Assembly: GCF_003097235.1 (NCBI RefSeq)
Contig: NZ_QEQQ01000026.1
Span: forward strand, 1 to 64,000
Origin: Pseudomonas sp. CC120222-01a
GTDB lineage: Bacteria; Pseudomonadota; Gammaproteobacteria; Pseudomonadales; Pseudomonadaceae
DNA: 64,000 nucleotides
Reading direction: 5' to 3'
Below are positions 48,998 through 57,656 of the stretch, in pieces. The notes below the pieces were generated by a model that saw only the letters and a program-made list of their open reading frames with translations, did not search any database and had not been told where the DNA came from. Position numbers and translations under genes: made by a program. How positions within the stretch are numbered: the stretch's first letter is position 1; each line of letters opens with the position of its first letter.

Positions 48998-49717
48998 TCA
49001 GCAGTTTTCGAAGTGGGTCTTGCGCTGGCCGCGCAGCACGATGTCGAAGCGGTACGCCAGGCAGTCCATCGGGTTGGCGTTGCTCATGTCGAGCTTGGCG
49101 ATCAACTGCTGTACGGCTTCGGGGTTGGCGATCGACTTGACGATCGGGCACATCGGGATCAGCGGGTCACCTTCGAAATACAACTGGGTGATCAGCTTGG
49201 TGGCGATCGACGGGCCGCTGATGGCGAAGTGGATATGCGCCGGGCGCCAGTCGTTCGGGCCGTTGCGCCATGGGTACGGGCCCGGCTTGATGGTGCGGAA
49301 GCTGTAGTAGCCGTCGCGGTCGGTCAGGCAACGGCCAACGCCACCGAAGTTCGGGTCCAGCGGCGCCAGGTAGCGGTCGTTCTTGTGGCGGTAGCGGCCG
49401 CCGGCGTTGGCTTGCCACATCTCCACCAGGGTGTTCGGCACAGGCTTGCCGTACTGGTCGACGACGCGGCCGGCAACGATGATGCGCTCGCCGATCGGCA
49501 GGCCACCGTTGTTGAAGTTCAGCAGCAGGTCATGGTCGTGGGCACCGAAGCCCAGGTGGGAAAAGTCCGGGCCAGTGGTTTCACTGATCGACTGCGGGAT
49601 GCTGACCAGTGCCTGGCGCGGCGAGCGGGCAATGGAAGTCTTGTAGTCGGGCGTCAGGGCCTTGGGGTGCCAGTTGCGATCACGGATCACGAAGCGGCTG
49701 TTGTCCTGGGCGGGCAT
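48998..49717 (-). CDS. pcaH: Protocatechuate 3,4-dioxygenase beta subunit
   Basis: A 239-residue iron-bearing beta chain. The Fe(III) ligands are visible: tyrosine in NDRYLAPLDPN, tyrosine in KPGPYPWRNG, and both histidines in RPAHIHFAISG. ATG 49717 (MPAQDNSRFVIRDRN) follows AGAGAGGAATCCGGC; the open upstream extension to 49810 runs into the promoter. First gene of pcaHG, with a PcaQ-type palindrome 102 bp upstream. Confidence 0.98.
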   Translation of the reverse strand: MPAQDNSRFVIRDRNWHPKALTPDYKTSIARSPRQALVSIPQSISETTGPDFSHLGFGAHDHDLLLNFNNGGLPIGERIIVAGRVVDQYGKPVPNTLVEMWQANAGGRYRHKNDRYLAPLDPNFGGVGRCLTDRDGYYSFRTIKPGPYPWRNGPNDWRPAHIHFAISGPSIATKLITQLYFEGDPLIPMCPIVKSIANPEAVQQLIAKLDMSNANPMDCLAYRFDIVLRGQRKTHFENC

Positions 49718-49818
49718 GCCGGATTCCTCTCTTGGAATTATGAGAACGCCTGTCACGGCAGGCGGACTTGCAGTTTCAGATAGGTCGCGCGGGAAGAATA
49801 TTGAAATCAACCGTCCAT

Positions 49819-49840
49819 TACATAACCAAATGGTTATGTA
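49819..49840. promoter_or_regulatory. PcaQ-type operator upstream of pcaHG
   Basis: Perfect palindrome with arms TACATAACCA and TGGTTATGTA around AA. The core ATAACC-AAAT-GGTTAT fits the ATAACC-N4-GGTTAA motif reported for the LysR activator PcaQ. Located between pcaH and the divergent ypfJ-like gene. Confidence 0.8.
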
Positions 49841-49904
49841 TTAGTGGCTTTGGCTGGGGTGATCTAATCTTTATCCCCATGTTTCACGCTCTGGAGAGCA
49901 CCTC

Positions 49905-50798
49905 ATGGAATGGCGAAAAGGCCGGCGCAGCGACAACGTGGTCGATGCCCGCGGCGAAGGTGGTGGCGGTGGCGGCATGCGCTTTGGCGGCGGCAAGGGG
50001 CTGGGGCTCGGCGCAGTGCTGCTGATCGTCGGCATCGGCTGGCTGACCGGCCAGGACCCGCTGCAGATCCTTGGCCAGCTCGCCGGGCAGATGGACCAAC
50101 AGCAACAGCAGGCAGCGCCAAGTGGTGCCGGTGGCAAGGCGCCGCCGGCCAATGACGAACAGGCGCAGTTCGTCGCCTCGATCCTCGGCGACACCGAAGA
50201 CACCTGGAAGGCCTTGTTCGCCCAGGCCGGCAAGCAGTACCGCGATCCCAAGCTGGTGCTGTTCAGCGGCCAGGTGAATTCGGCCTGCGGTTTTGCTTCT
50301 GCGGCGGTCGGCCCGTTCTACTGTCCGGCGGATCAGCGGGTCTACCTGGACATGTCGTTCTTCCGCGAGATGGAAACCCGCTTCGCTGCGGCCGGCGACT
50401 TCGCCCAGGCCTATGTGATCGCCCACGAGATCGGCCACCACGTGCAGACCTTGCTGGGGGTATCGGCCAAAGTCGATGCCGCGCGGCGCAGTGGCCAGCG
50501 CATGGAAGGCGACAATGGCCTGCTGGTGCGCCAGGAGCTGCAGGCTGACTGCCTGGCCGGGGTATGGGCGTATCAGGCGCAGAAGCGGTTGAACTGGCTG
50601 GAGCCCGGCGATGTCGAGGAGGCCCTGAATGCGGCCAATGCCATTGGTGATGATCGTCTGCAGCAGCAGGGCCAGGGGCGCGTGGTGCCCGATTCGTTTA
50701 CCCATGGCACCTCGGCGCAGCGGGTGCGCTGGTTCAAGGCCGGGTTTGCCCAGGGTAATGTGAACAGCTGCGATACCTTCAGCGCGCGTAGCCTTTGA
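49905..50798 (+). CDS. ypfJ: YpfJ-family neutral zinc metallopeptidase
   Basis: A 297-residue protein with a glycine-rich N terminus, one membrane helix (GLGLGAVLLIVGIGWLTG, about 32-49), a Q-rich linker and a periplasmic metallopeptidase-like domain. The zinc motif is AHEIGHH and a downstream ELQADCLAG supplies a further acidic ligand. Natural substrate unknown. ATG 49905 (MEWRKGRRSDNVVDARG) follows TGGAGAGCACCTC. Divergent from pcaH. Confidence 0.92.
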   Translation: MEWRKGRRSDNVVDARGEGGGGGGMRFGGGKGLGLGAVLLIVGIGWLTGQDPLQILGQLAGQMDQQQQQAAPSGAGGKAPPANDEQAQFVASILGDTEDTWKALFAQAGKQYRDPKLVLFSGQVNSACGFASAAVGPFYCPADQRVYLDMSFFREMETRFAAAGDFAQAYVIAHEIGHHVQTLLGVSAKVDAARRSGQRMEGDNGLLVRQELQADCLAGVWAYQAQKRLNWLEPGDVEEALNAANAIGDDRLQQQGQGRVVPDSFTHGTSAQRVRWFKAGFAQGNVNSCDTFSARSL

Positions 50799-50805
50799 GA
50801 GCATG

Positions 50806-50822
50806 GGGCCGCTTTGCGGCCC
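50806..50822 (+). terminator. Hairpin after ypfJ
   Basis: GGGCCGC-TTT-GCGGCCC directly after the ypfJ stop, merging into a partial REP (50820-50848, GCCCTTCGCGGGCATGCCGC TCCCACAG). Confidence 0.6.
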
Positions 50823-50848
50823 TTCGCGGGCATGCCGCTCCCACAGGT
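50820..50848. repeat. Partial REP unit
   Basis: A lone shortened REP half (CCTTCGCGGGCATGCCGCTC CCACAG) with internal deletion compared with the other units in this window. Confidence 0.75.
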
Positions 50849-50996
50849 TTTCACATAGTTACAAATCAGCTGAAAAAGCGATTCAGCTTTCCCTTCCTCG
50901 TGCCGATAACACCTGCACGAATCAGCGGGCTCCCCAGAACAACAACGCCCTGCGATCGATGATCAAGTGAGCGAATGAATTTTCTGGAGAGCGTGC

Positions 50997-52916
50997 ATGA
51001 ACAGCTGGTTCGCCAATATCAGCGTCAACCTCAAACTCGGCCTGGGCTTCGGCCTGGTGCTGTTTCTAACCGGCCTGCTGGCCCTGACTGGCTGGACCAG
51101 CCTGGGCAGCCTGATCGACCGCAGCAACTGGATGGGCGACATCGGCCAGCTCAACAAGGACCTGACCGACCTGCGCATCTCGCGCCTGCAGTACATGATC
51201 GCCAACGGCGATGAAACCGCCGCAGCCAACACCCAGGCCAAGCTCGACGCGTTCAGCAAGCAGCAGCAATACCTGGTCACCACCTTCACCAGCCCGGCCA
51301 ACGTCGCGCTGCTCAAGGAGCTGGGGCAGACCATCAGCGAGTACAAGGTGTCGCTGAACAAGATGCGCGCCGGCTACAAGAGTTCGCTGGCCGCCCGTGA
51401 TGCGATGAACGTGTCGGCGGCCAAGGCCGATGACGCCATGGAAGTCCTCAGCCAGGACGTCATGTCCCGCCCCGAGGGCGACAGCGTGCGCCTGGCCCAG
51501 TACCAGCTGATCAGCAAGGCGCGCCAGCAACTGCTGCAGGTGCGCATCGACGTGCGCGGCTACATCGCCGAAAACTCCGCCGCCAACGAGCAGGCGGCCC
51601 TGCGCCAGCTGGAAGGTAGCCTGACCGACATCGAAACCCTCAAGCGCCAGCTGCCGGCCGAAGCTACCCGTGTGCAGCAGTTCGAGCAGTCGGTGCTGGC
51701 CTATCGTGATGCCGTGCGCCAATTCCGCGATGCGGTTGCCGACATCACCGTTGCCCGCGCGGAAATGACCGTGCAAGGTGCCGATATCGTCAAGCGCAGT
51801 GACGCGCTGTACAGCATCCAGCTGGAACGCCGTGACGCCGAGAGCATTCAGGCCCGCAGCCTGCAGACCATCGCCACGCTGCTGGCACTGCTGGCTGGCG
51901 TGATTGCGGCCGTGGTCATCACCCGCCAGATCACCCGCCCGCTGCGCGATACCCTGCAAGCCGTGGAACGCATCGCCGGTGGCGACCTGACCCACGACCT
52001 GCGCGTCACCCGCCGCGACGAAATCGGCGTGCTGCAACAAGGCATCGCGCGCATGGGCACCACCCTGCGCGAGCTGATCAGCGGCATCCATGACGGCGTC
52101 ACCCAGATCGCCAGCGCCGCCGAAGAGCTGTCGGCGGTGACCGAACAGACCAGCGCCGGCGCCAACAGCCAGAAGGTCGAGACCGACCAGGTGGCCACCG
52201 CCATGCACGAAATGGCGGCCACCGTTCAGGAAGTGGCGCGCAACGCCGAGCAGGCTTCGCATGCTGCCACCGGTGCCGACGACGAGGCCCGTGCCGGTGA
52301 CCGCGTGGTGGGCGAGGCGATCAGCCAGATCGAACGCCTGGCCGAAGAAGTGCACCGTTCCACCGAAGCCATGAACCTGCTGCAGCAGGAAAGCCAGAAG
52401 ATCGGCAGCGTGATGGACGTGATCAAGTCGGTGGCCGAGCAGACCAACCTGCTGGCGCTCAACGCCGCGATCGAAGCGGCCCGTGCCGGTGAAGCCGGCC
52501 GTGGTTTCGCCGTGGTCGCCGACGAAGTGCGTGGCCTGGCCCAGCGCACGCAGAAGTCCACCGAAGAGATCGAAGAACTGGTGGCCAGCCTGCAGCACGG
52601 CACCCAGCAGGTGGCCAATGCCATGCAGGGCAGCCGCACGCTGACCGACAGCAGCGTCGAGCTGGCGCGCAAGGCCGGTGCCTCTCTGGAGAACATCACC
52701 GGTACGGTATCGAGCATCCAGTCGATGAACCAGCAGATCGCGGCGGCGGCCGAGCAGCAGAGCGCGGTGGCTGAAGAGATCAGCCGCAGCATCCTGAATG
52801 TGCGGGATGTGTCCGAACAGACTGCAGCGGCCAGTGATGAAACGGCAGCGTCCAGCGTCGAGCTGGCGCGCCTGGGTGGTCAGTTGCAGATGCTGGTCAG
52901 CCAGTTCCGCGTCTGA
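50997..52916 (+). CDS. mcpS: Methyl-accepting chemotaxis protein, McpS-like
   Basis: A 639-residue chemoreceptor: first membrane helix (about 10-32), a long all-helical periplasmic sensor of about 255 residues fitting the helical-bimodular (HBM) type, second membrane helix near 290-312 (IATLLALLAGVIAAVVITRQ), HAMP, and a signalling domain with the hairpin tip EQTNLLALNAAIEAARAGEA and GRGFAVVADEVRGLAQR. The N terminus MNSWFANISVNLKLGLGFG and the length match McpS of P. putida, which senses TCA-cycle intermediates such as malate and succinate. ATG 50997 follows GGAGAGCGTGC. No C-terminal CheR-binding pentapeptide. Confidence 0.88.
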   Translation: MNSWFANISVNLKLGLGFGLVLFLTGLLALTGWTSLGSLIDRSNWMGDIGQLNKDLTDLRISRLQYMIANGDETAAANTQAKLDAFSKQQQYLVTTFTSPANVALLKELGQTISEYKVSLNKMRAGYKSSLAARDAMNVSAAKADDAMEVLSQDVMSRPEGDSVRLAQYQLISKARQQLLQVRIDVRGYIAENSAANEQAALRQLEGSLTDIETLKRQLPAEATRVQQFEQSVLAYRDAVRQFRDAVADITVARAEMTVQGADIVKRSDALYSIQLERRDAESIQARSLQTIATLLALLAGVIAAVVITRQITRPLRDTLQAVERIAGGDLTHDLRVTRRDEIGVLQQGIARMGTTLRELISGIHDGVTQIASAAEELSAVTEQTSAGANSQKVETDQVATAMHEMAATVQEVARNAEQASHAATGADDEARAGDRVVGEAISQIERLAEEVHRSTEAMNLLQQESQKIGSVMDVIKSVAEQTNLLALNAAIEAARAGEAGRGFAVVADEVRGLAQRTQKSTEEIEELVASLQHGTQQVANAMQGSRTLTDSSVELARKAGASLENITGTVSSIQSMNQQIAAAAEQQSAVAEEISRSILNVRDVSEQTAAASDETAASSVELARLGGQLQMLVSQFRV

Positions 52917-52929
52917 CTTTCAGATCCTG

Positions 52930-52946
52930 GGGCCGCTTTGCGGCCC
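52930..52946 (+). terminator. Terminator-like hairpin after mcpS
   Basis: GGGCCGC-TTT-GCGGCCC followed by TTTC. Confidence 0.7.
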
Positions 52947-53015
52947 TTTCGCGACACAAGGCCGCTCCTACAGGAAATCGCGTTTCACTGTAGGAGCGGC
53001 CTTGTGTCGCGAAAG
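52946..53015. repeat. BIME of the second REP family
   Basis: Inverted units CTTTCGCGACACAAGGCCGC TCCTACAG (52946-52973) and its reverse complement (52988-53015) with 14 bp between. The core CGACACAAGGCCGCTCCTAC differs from the CGGGCAAGCCCGCTCCCAC type seen elsewhere in the window. Confidence 0.93.
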
Positions 53016-53031
53016 GAGGGCAAAGCCCTCC
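53015..53031 (-). terminator. Hairpin downstream of ggt
   Basis: GGAGGGC-AAA-GCCCTCC 16 nt beyond the ggt stop; on the minus strand it is followed by TTTCGCG. Confidence 0.6.
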
Positions 53032-53046
53032 CGGCAATCTCGAATA

Positions 53047-54714
53047 TTATTTGACGATCATCCCCACCCCGCGCCCACGCGGATCCGAAGCGGTCTCAAG
53101 CTGCGCGCCGTTGACCCGGATCGCCTGGATATCGCCCATCTCCCAGCCCTGATCCTCCAGCACATAGCCCATCTTCTTCAGTTCATCAGCCACCGGCCCG
53201 GTCAGCGGCGCGTAGCTGTCGAAGTAGATGGTGTCCTTGGGCAGCAACTGATGGTGCACACGCTGCGCCGCCACGGCCTTCTCCAGCGGCATGCCGTAGT
53301 CGTACAGGTTGTTCATCACCTGGAAGATCGAGGTGAAGATCCGCGAACCACCCGGGGTACCGATCACCAGTTCGACCTTGCCATCGCGGGTCATCAGGCT
53401 CGGGCTCATCGACGACAGCATGCGCTTGCCCGGCTCGATGGCGTTGGCGTCACCGCCAACCACGCCAAAGGCATTCGCTGCGCCAGGCTTGGCGCTGAAG
53501 TCGTCCATCTCGTCGTTGAGCAGGAAGCCCGCGCCCTTGACCACCACGCCGCTGCCGTAATCGAGGTTGAGGGTGTAGGTGTTGCTGACGGCGTTACCCT
53601 GCTTGTCGACGATCGAGAAGTGCGTGGTCTGATGCGGTTCCAGGCCCGGCTTGACCTTGTCGGTCTCGGAGATGGCTTTCGGGTTGACCTGCGCGGCGCG
53701 CTTGGCCAGGTAGTCCTTGGCCACCAGCTGGTCGACCGGCACCTTGGTAAACGCCGGGTCGCCGAGGTAGTCGGCACGGTCGGCGAACACGCGCTTTTCA
53801 ATCTCCGAAAGCAGGTGGATGTACTGCGCCGAGTTGTGCGCCACGCCCTTGAAATCCGCCGCTCGGTCTTCCTTGATGCCCAGCAGCTGGGCCAGGGCCA
53901 CGCCGCCGGAGCTTGGTGGTGGCGCGGTGTAGACCACATTGCCGCGCCAGCTGATGGCGATCGGTTCGCGCCACACGGCCTTGTAGTCTTTCAAGTCTTC
54001 CTTGGTGATCAGGCCCTTGTCAGCTTGCATCTGCGCCACCAGCAGGTCGGCGGTCTTGCCTTGGTAGAACTCGCTCACGCCCTTGTCGGCGATGCGTTCG
54101 AGGGTCTGGGCCATTTCCGGTTGTTTGAACAGTTCACCGACCTTCATGTTGCCGAAATAGTCGTTGAAGTTAGTCGCAGTCTTGAACATGCCCTGGGCAT
54201 CGTTGCGATATTGGTACTGCTTTTCGGCAACTTTGAAGCCGTTTTTCGCGTAACCGATGGCCGGGGTCAGCAACTCGCTCCAGGGCAGCTTGCCGAACTT
54301 CTGGTGGGCTTCCCACAGGCCCATCACCGTGCCAGGTACGCCTGCGGCGCGCACGCCGACCAGGCTCAGGTTCTCGATCACCTCGCCCTTGTCATCCAGG
54401 TACATGTTGCGCGAGGCGGCCTTGGGCGCCACTTCGCGGTAGTCGAGGAAGTATGGTTTGCCGTCGACGAACAGGGTCATGAAGCCACCGCCGCCGATGT
54501 TGCCCGCCTCGGGGTAGGTCACCGCGAGGGTGAAGGCCGTGGCCACTGCCGCGTCTACCGCGTTGCCGCCCTTCTTGAGAATGTCGGCGGCCACCTGTGC
54601 ACCATATTGATCGGGCGCAGCCACAGCGCCGCCTTCCAACGTGGCGGCGTACGTCGAGGAACAGCTCAGGATCGCGGCTGCCAGAGCCAGGTACTGGAAC
54701 GGGACAATACGCAT
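53047..54714 (-). CDS. ggt: Gamma-glutamyltransferase
   Basis: A 555-residue periplasmic Ntn-hydrolase precursor. An N-terminal signal (about residues 1-23, MRIVPFQYLALAAAILSCSS) is followed by APDQYGAQVAADILKKGGNA typical of GGT, and the autocleavage site with nucleophilic threonine in QTTHFSIVDKQGNAVSNTYT; the GGSRIFTSI substrate loop follows. It transfers or hydrolyses gamma-glutamyl groups from glutathione or glutamine. ATG 54714 is chosen with the signal peptide; upstream in-frame sequence to 54777 is not signal-like. Preceded on the same strand by lysR and mdaB. Confidence 0.96.
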   Translation of the reverse strand: MRIVPFQYLALAAAILSCSSTYAATLEGGAVAAPDQYGAQVAADILKKGGNAVDAAVATAFTLAVTYPEAGNIGGGGFMTLFVDGKPYFLDYREVAPKAASRNMYLDDKGEVIENLSLVGVRAAGVPGTVMGLWEAHQKFGKLPWSELLTPAIGYAKNGFKVAEKQYQYRNDAQGMFKTATNFNDYFGNMKVGELFKQPEMAQTLERIADKGVSEFYQGKTADLLVAQMQADKGLITKEDLKDYKAVWREPIAISWRGNVVYTAPPPSSGGVALAQLLGIKEDRAADFKGVAHNSAQYIHLLSEIEKRVFADRADYLGDPAFTKVPVDQLVAKDYLAKRAAQVNPKAISETDKVKPGLEPHQTTHFSIVDKQGNAVSNTYTLNLDYGSGVVVKGAGFLLNDEMDDFSAKPGAANAFGVVGGDANAIEPGKRMLSSMSPSLMTRDGKVELVIGTPGGSRIFTSIFQVMNNLYDYGMPLEKAVAAQRVHHQLLPKDTIYFDSYAPLTGPVADELKKMGYVLEDQGWEMGDIQAIRVNGAQLETASDPRGRGVGMIVK

Positions 54715-54831
54715 GACACTTCCTTGGTGTTGTTTTTGTTGAGCAGTCAGTAAGGCCGAAGCGCTCTGACTGTGCAATCAAACGTAGGAAGTTTCGCCGC
54801 CTGTGGACAGAATTTGTCGCGTTCAGGCAAC

Positions 54832-55728
54832 TCAGCAGGCGTACATCGACAGTTTGCGCTGGATGAAATCGAGGAAGCACTGGATACGCAAGGCCAGCTG
54901 CGTGTTGCGGTAGTACACCGCGTGAATCGGCTGGCGATAGCCGTTGTTGGCCTCGCTCAGCAGCACCTTGAGGCGGCCGGCGCGGATGTCTTCGTGGGTC
55001 ATGAAGTGCGACAGGGCGACGATGCCCTCCCCGGCCAGCGCCAGCTGGCGCAGGGTCTCGCCGCTGGAGGCGATCAGCGCCGGGCGGATGCCCCAGCGGT
55101 CGCCCTGGGCGTGGCGCAACGGCCACTGGTTGAGCGACTCGGGCTGGCTGAAGCCGAGCAGTGTGTGACTGTTCAGGTCTTCGACTTTTTCCGGAGTGCC
55201 GTGTTGTTCCAGGTACGCCGGGCTTGCCAGCACCTGTACCGGGCTGCAACCGAGCGAGCGGGCATGCAGGCTGGAGTCGGCAAGGTCACCGATGCGGATG
55301 GCCACGTCGGTGCTCTGCTCCAGCAGGTCGATGATCAGGTCGTCGGTGTTGAGTTCCAGCTCGATGCCGGGGTACTGGCGGCGGAACTCGCCGATCCACG
55401 GCAGGATGGCGTGCAGCATGAACGGCGCCGCGGCGTTGATGCGCAGGCGCCCGGACGGGGTCTGCCGGTTCATCGACAGGCGCTCTTCCATTTCGTCCAT
55501 CTGCTCCAGCACCAGGCGCGAACGTTCAAGGAAGAAGCGGCCTTCTTCGGTGAGGTCCATGCGTCGGGTGGTGCGGTTGACCAGGGTGGTGCCGAGCTTG
55601 GCCTCCAGGCGTGACAGCGTGCGGCTGACGGCCGATGGGGTCTGGCCCATCTGCTCGGCAGCCGCGGAGATCGAGCCGCAGTCGATGACGGCGACAAATA
55701 CCTGGAGTTCTTCGGATCGGGTTTTCAC
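54832..55728 (-). CDS. LysR-family regulator
   Basis: A 298-residue LysR protein of the CrgA/DsdC-like group (LQVFVAVIDCGSISAAAEQM, TPSAVSRTLSRLEAKLGTTL, RTTRRMDLTEEGRFFLERSR). The start is GTG 55728. It lies 30 nt downstream of mdaB on the same strand and is probably co-transcribed with it; regulators of this group often control quinone or NADPH reductases, so mdaB and ygiN are candidate targets. Effector unknown. Confidence 0.85.
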   Translation of the reverse strand: MKTRSEELQVFVAVIDCGSISAAAEQMGQTPSAVSRTLSRLEAKLGTTLVNRTTRRMDLTEEGRFFLERSRLVLEQMDEMEERLSMNRQTPSGRLRINAAAPFMLHAILPWIGEFRRQYPGIELELNTDDLIIDLLEQSTDVAIRIGDLADSSLHARSLGCSPVQVLASPAYLEQHGTPEKVEDLNSHTLLGFSQPESLNQWPLRHAQGDRWGIRPALIASSGETLRQLALAGEGIVALSHFMTHEDIRAGRLKVLLSEANNGYRQPIHAVYYRNTQLALRIQCFLDFIQRKLSMYAC

Positions 55729-55758
55729 TTGAGCGCCTGTGCTGGGTCCGTGCAGGGA

Positions 55759-56349
55759 TTAGATCGCCTTGCCGAACACCTTGTCCAGATGAGCCTCATA
55801 GGCTGCCAGGGCTGTCGGCACATCCGGGCGCTTCATCACATCTACCGCCAGGAAGGTCGGCAGACCGGTCATGCCGAGGAACTGGTTGGCCTTGTGGAAC
55901 GGGAAGTACACCGCATCCACGCCCTTGCCCTCGAAGAAGTCGCTCGGGTCATCGAACGCTTGCTGTGGCGCGTTCCAGGTCAATGACAGCATGTACTGCT
56001 TGCCGTGCACCAGGCCACCGCTGCCGTACTTCTGCGAATGGTCGGAACGGGTGCGGCCATCGTTGGCATAAAGGCTGCCGTGGCCAGCGGTGAAGACATC
56101 GTCGATGTACTTCTTCACGGTCCACGGTGCGCCCATCCACCAGCCTGGCATCTGGTAGATGATCACATCGGCCCAGAGGAATTTCTCGACCTCGTCCTGG
56201 ACGTCGTAACCACCATCGATGAAGGTCTGCTGTACGTCGAAACCGGCACGGTCCAGATGGGCCAGGGCGGCGTCGTGCAGGGTCTGGTTGAGACGGCCGT
56301 CGGAGTGAGCGAACTGTTTGCCGCCATTGAGCAGAAGGATCTTTTTCAT
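55759..56349 (-). CDS. mdaB: NADPH-quinone reductase MdaB
   Basis: A 196-residue flavodoxin-fold quinone reductase: MKKILLLNGGKQFAHSDGRL (FAD loop), WADVIIYQMPGWWMGAPWTV and GSGGLVHGKQYMLSLTWNAP are MdaB signatures. It performs two-electron reduction of quinones, limiting superoxide. ATG 56349 is chosen; the frame extends to 56448 without similarity. The YgiN-like quinol monooxygenase gene is divergent 160 bp away. Confidence 0.94.
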   Translation of the reverse strand: MKKILLLNGGKQFAHSDGRLNQTLHDAALAHLDRAGFDVQQTFIDGGYDVQDEVEKFLWADVIIYQMPGWWMGAPWTVKKYIDDVFTAGHGSLYANDGRTRSDHSQKYGSGGLVHGKQYMLSLTWNAPQQAFDDPSDFFEGKGVDAVYFPFHKANQFLGMTGLPTFLAVDVMKRPDVPTALAAYEAHLDKVFGKAI

Positions 56350-56509
56350 GCTGGGCCTCGGGGTCATAAATGGATGACCGGCACAGTAATGGCTCGCGGG
56401 CGTGGGATACAGCAGGTGCTGGGCAAAAAACAATTGACCTGAAGTCACGAATGCAAACTGGATTATTGCCGTAGAATCGATTCACCCTTCATTTCTGAGT
56501 AAACGATCA

Positions 56510-56824
56510 ATGAGCGAGCAGCACGCATTCATTCTCAAGGCCAAGACCCGTCCGGAAATGGCCGAAGCCTTCGAAACCCTCTTCCGCGCCTACGTCGAAC
56601 CCAGCCGCCAGGAACCGGGCTGCATCGAATACCACATGCTGCGCGACCAGCAGGACCCGAGCCTGTTCGTGTTCTATGAGGTGTGGGCCGACAAGGCAGC
56701 GCTGGACGTGCACTCGGCACTGCCGCACATGGTCGCGTTCTTCGAAAAGCGCATGGACTACCTGGAGCGCGATTTCGACATCCAACCGATCGTGATGCTC
56801 AGCGCCTCGTCCGCTAACCGTTGA
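56510..56824 (+). CDS. ygiN: YgiN-like quinol monooxygenase
   Basis: A 104-residue ABM-fold protein with TRPEMAEAFETLFRAYVEPS, EPGCIEYHMLRDQQDPSLFV and FYEVWADKAALDVHSALPHM. Resembles E. coli YgiN, which re-oxidises menadiol, acting opposite to MdaB in a quinone cycle. ATG 56510. Its 3' end overlaps the stop of the convergent TauE/SafE gene by 11 nt. The two genes mdaB and ygiN are divergent here, while they are tandem in E. coli. Confidence 0.85.
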   Translation: MSEQHAFILKAKTRPEMAEAFETLFRAYVEPSRQEPGCIEYHMLRDQQDPSLFVFYEVWADKAALDVHSALPHMVAFFEKRMDYLERDFDIQPIVMLSASSANR

Positions 56825-57578
56825 TCAGCAGATGGCCGCCCAGCGCGGCCAGGCCGATGAAGAAGCAGCGCTTGAACAGCGCTGCGCTGATGCGCTGGCG
56901 CAGCCACTGGCCAGCGAGCATGCCCAGCAGCGCTGGCGCCAGCATCAGCAGAGAAGCACCCAGCGCTTGCCCACCCAAGGCATCCTGCCCGGCCAGGCCA
57001 AAGGCCAGCGCCAAGGTCGAGACCGTGAACGACAGGCCCAGTGCCTGGATCATCTCGTCACGGTTCAGGCCCAGGCTCTGCAGGTAAGGCACCGCAGGCA
57101 TCACGAACACGCCAGTGGCCGCAATGACCACACCGGTCACCAGCCCACAGACCGGCCCCAACCACCCTTCCCGCTCCGGTGCCACTCGCAGGGCTGGACC
57201 TGCCAGCCCATACAGCGCGTAGATCACCAGCGCCGCCCCCAATGCATGCACCGCCCAAGGACCGCTGTTGATGCCCAGCCAGGCACTGCCCAGCAAGGTA
57301 CCGAAGAAGATCATCGCCAGCATCGGCCCAAGCCTGCGCAGCAGCGCCGGCAGATGCCCACCGGCTGCGAGTTGCCAGAGGTTGGTGAGCGTCGACGGAA
57401 CGATCAGCAGCGCCGCAGCCTGCGCCGGTGGCATAGCCAGCCCCAGCAAGCCCATGGCGATGGTCGGCAGGCCCAGGCCAATCACACCTTTGACGGCACC
57501 GGCCAGCAAGAAGGTGACGACCACCAGCAGCGTCAATGCCGGGCCAATGTTCTGGTAGAAAGCGATCAAGGTATTCAT
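56814..57578 (-). CDS. TauE/SafE-family sulfite/organosulfonate exporter
   Basis: A 254-residue membrane protein with eight hydrophobic helices and the TauE/SafE pattern AGAVKGVIGLGLPTIAMGLL and GLVTGVVIAATGVFVMPAVP. These proteins export sulfite, sulfoacetate or related anions. ATG 57578 (MNTLIAFYQNIGPAL). Divergent from the LysR gene at 57657, which probably controls it. Substrate not determined. Confidence 0.85.
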   Translation of the reverse strand: MNTLIAFYQNIGPALTLLVVVTFLLAGAVKGVIGLGLPTIAMGLLGLAMPPAQAAALLIVPSTLTNLWQLAAGGHLPALLRRLGPMLAMIFFGTLLGSAWLGINSGPWAVHALGAALVIYALYGLAGPALRVAPEREGWLGPVCGLVTGVVIAATGVFVMPAVPYLQSLGLNRDEMIQALGLSFTVSTLALAFGLAGQDALGGQALGASLLMLAPALLGMLAGQWLRQRISAALFKRCFFIGLAALGGHLLING

Positions 57579-57656
57579 GGTCGCCATGATGGAATGCCAC
57601 AGAAGGACTGAAAATCTGCCATATACTCAGCCAGACTCTTGCCAGGACAGAGGCAG

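Noticed and set aside
52798..54753. 651-codon frame antisense to ggt
   Set aside because: Crosses the REP pair and the ggt gene; no recognisable domain.
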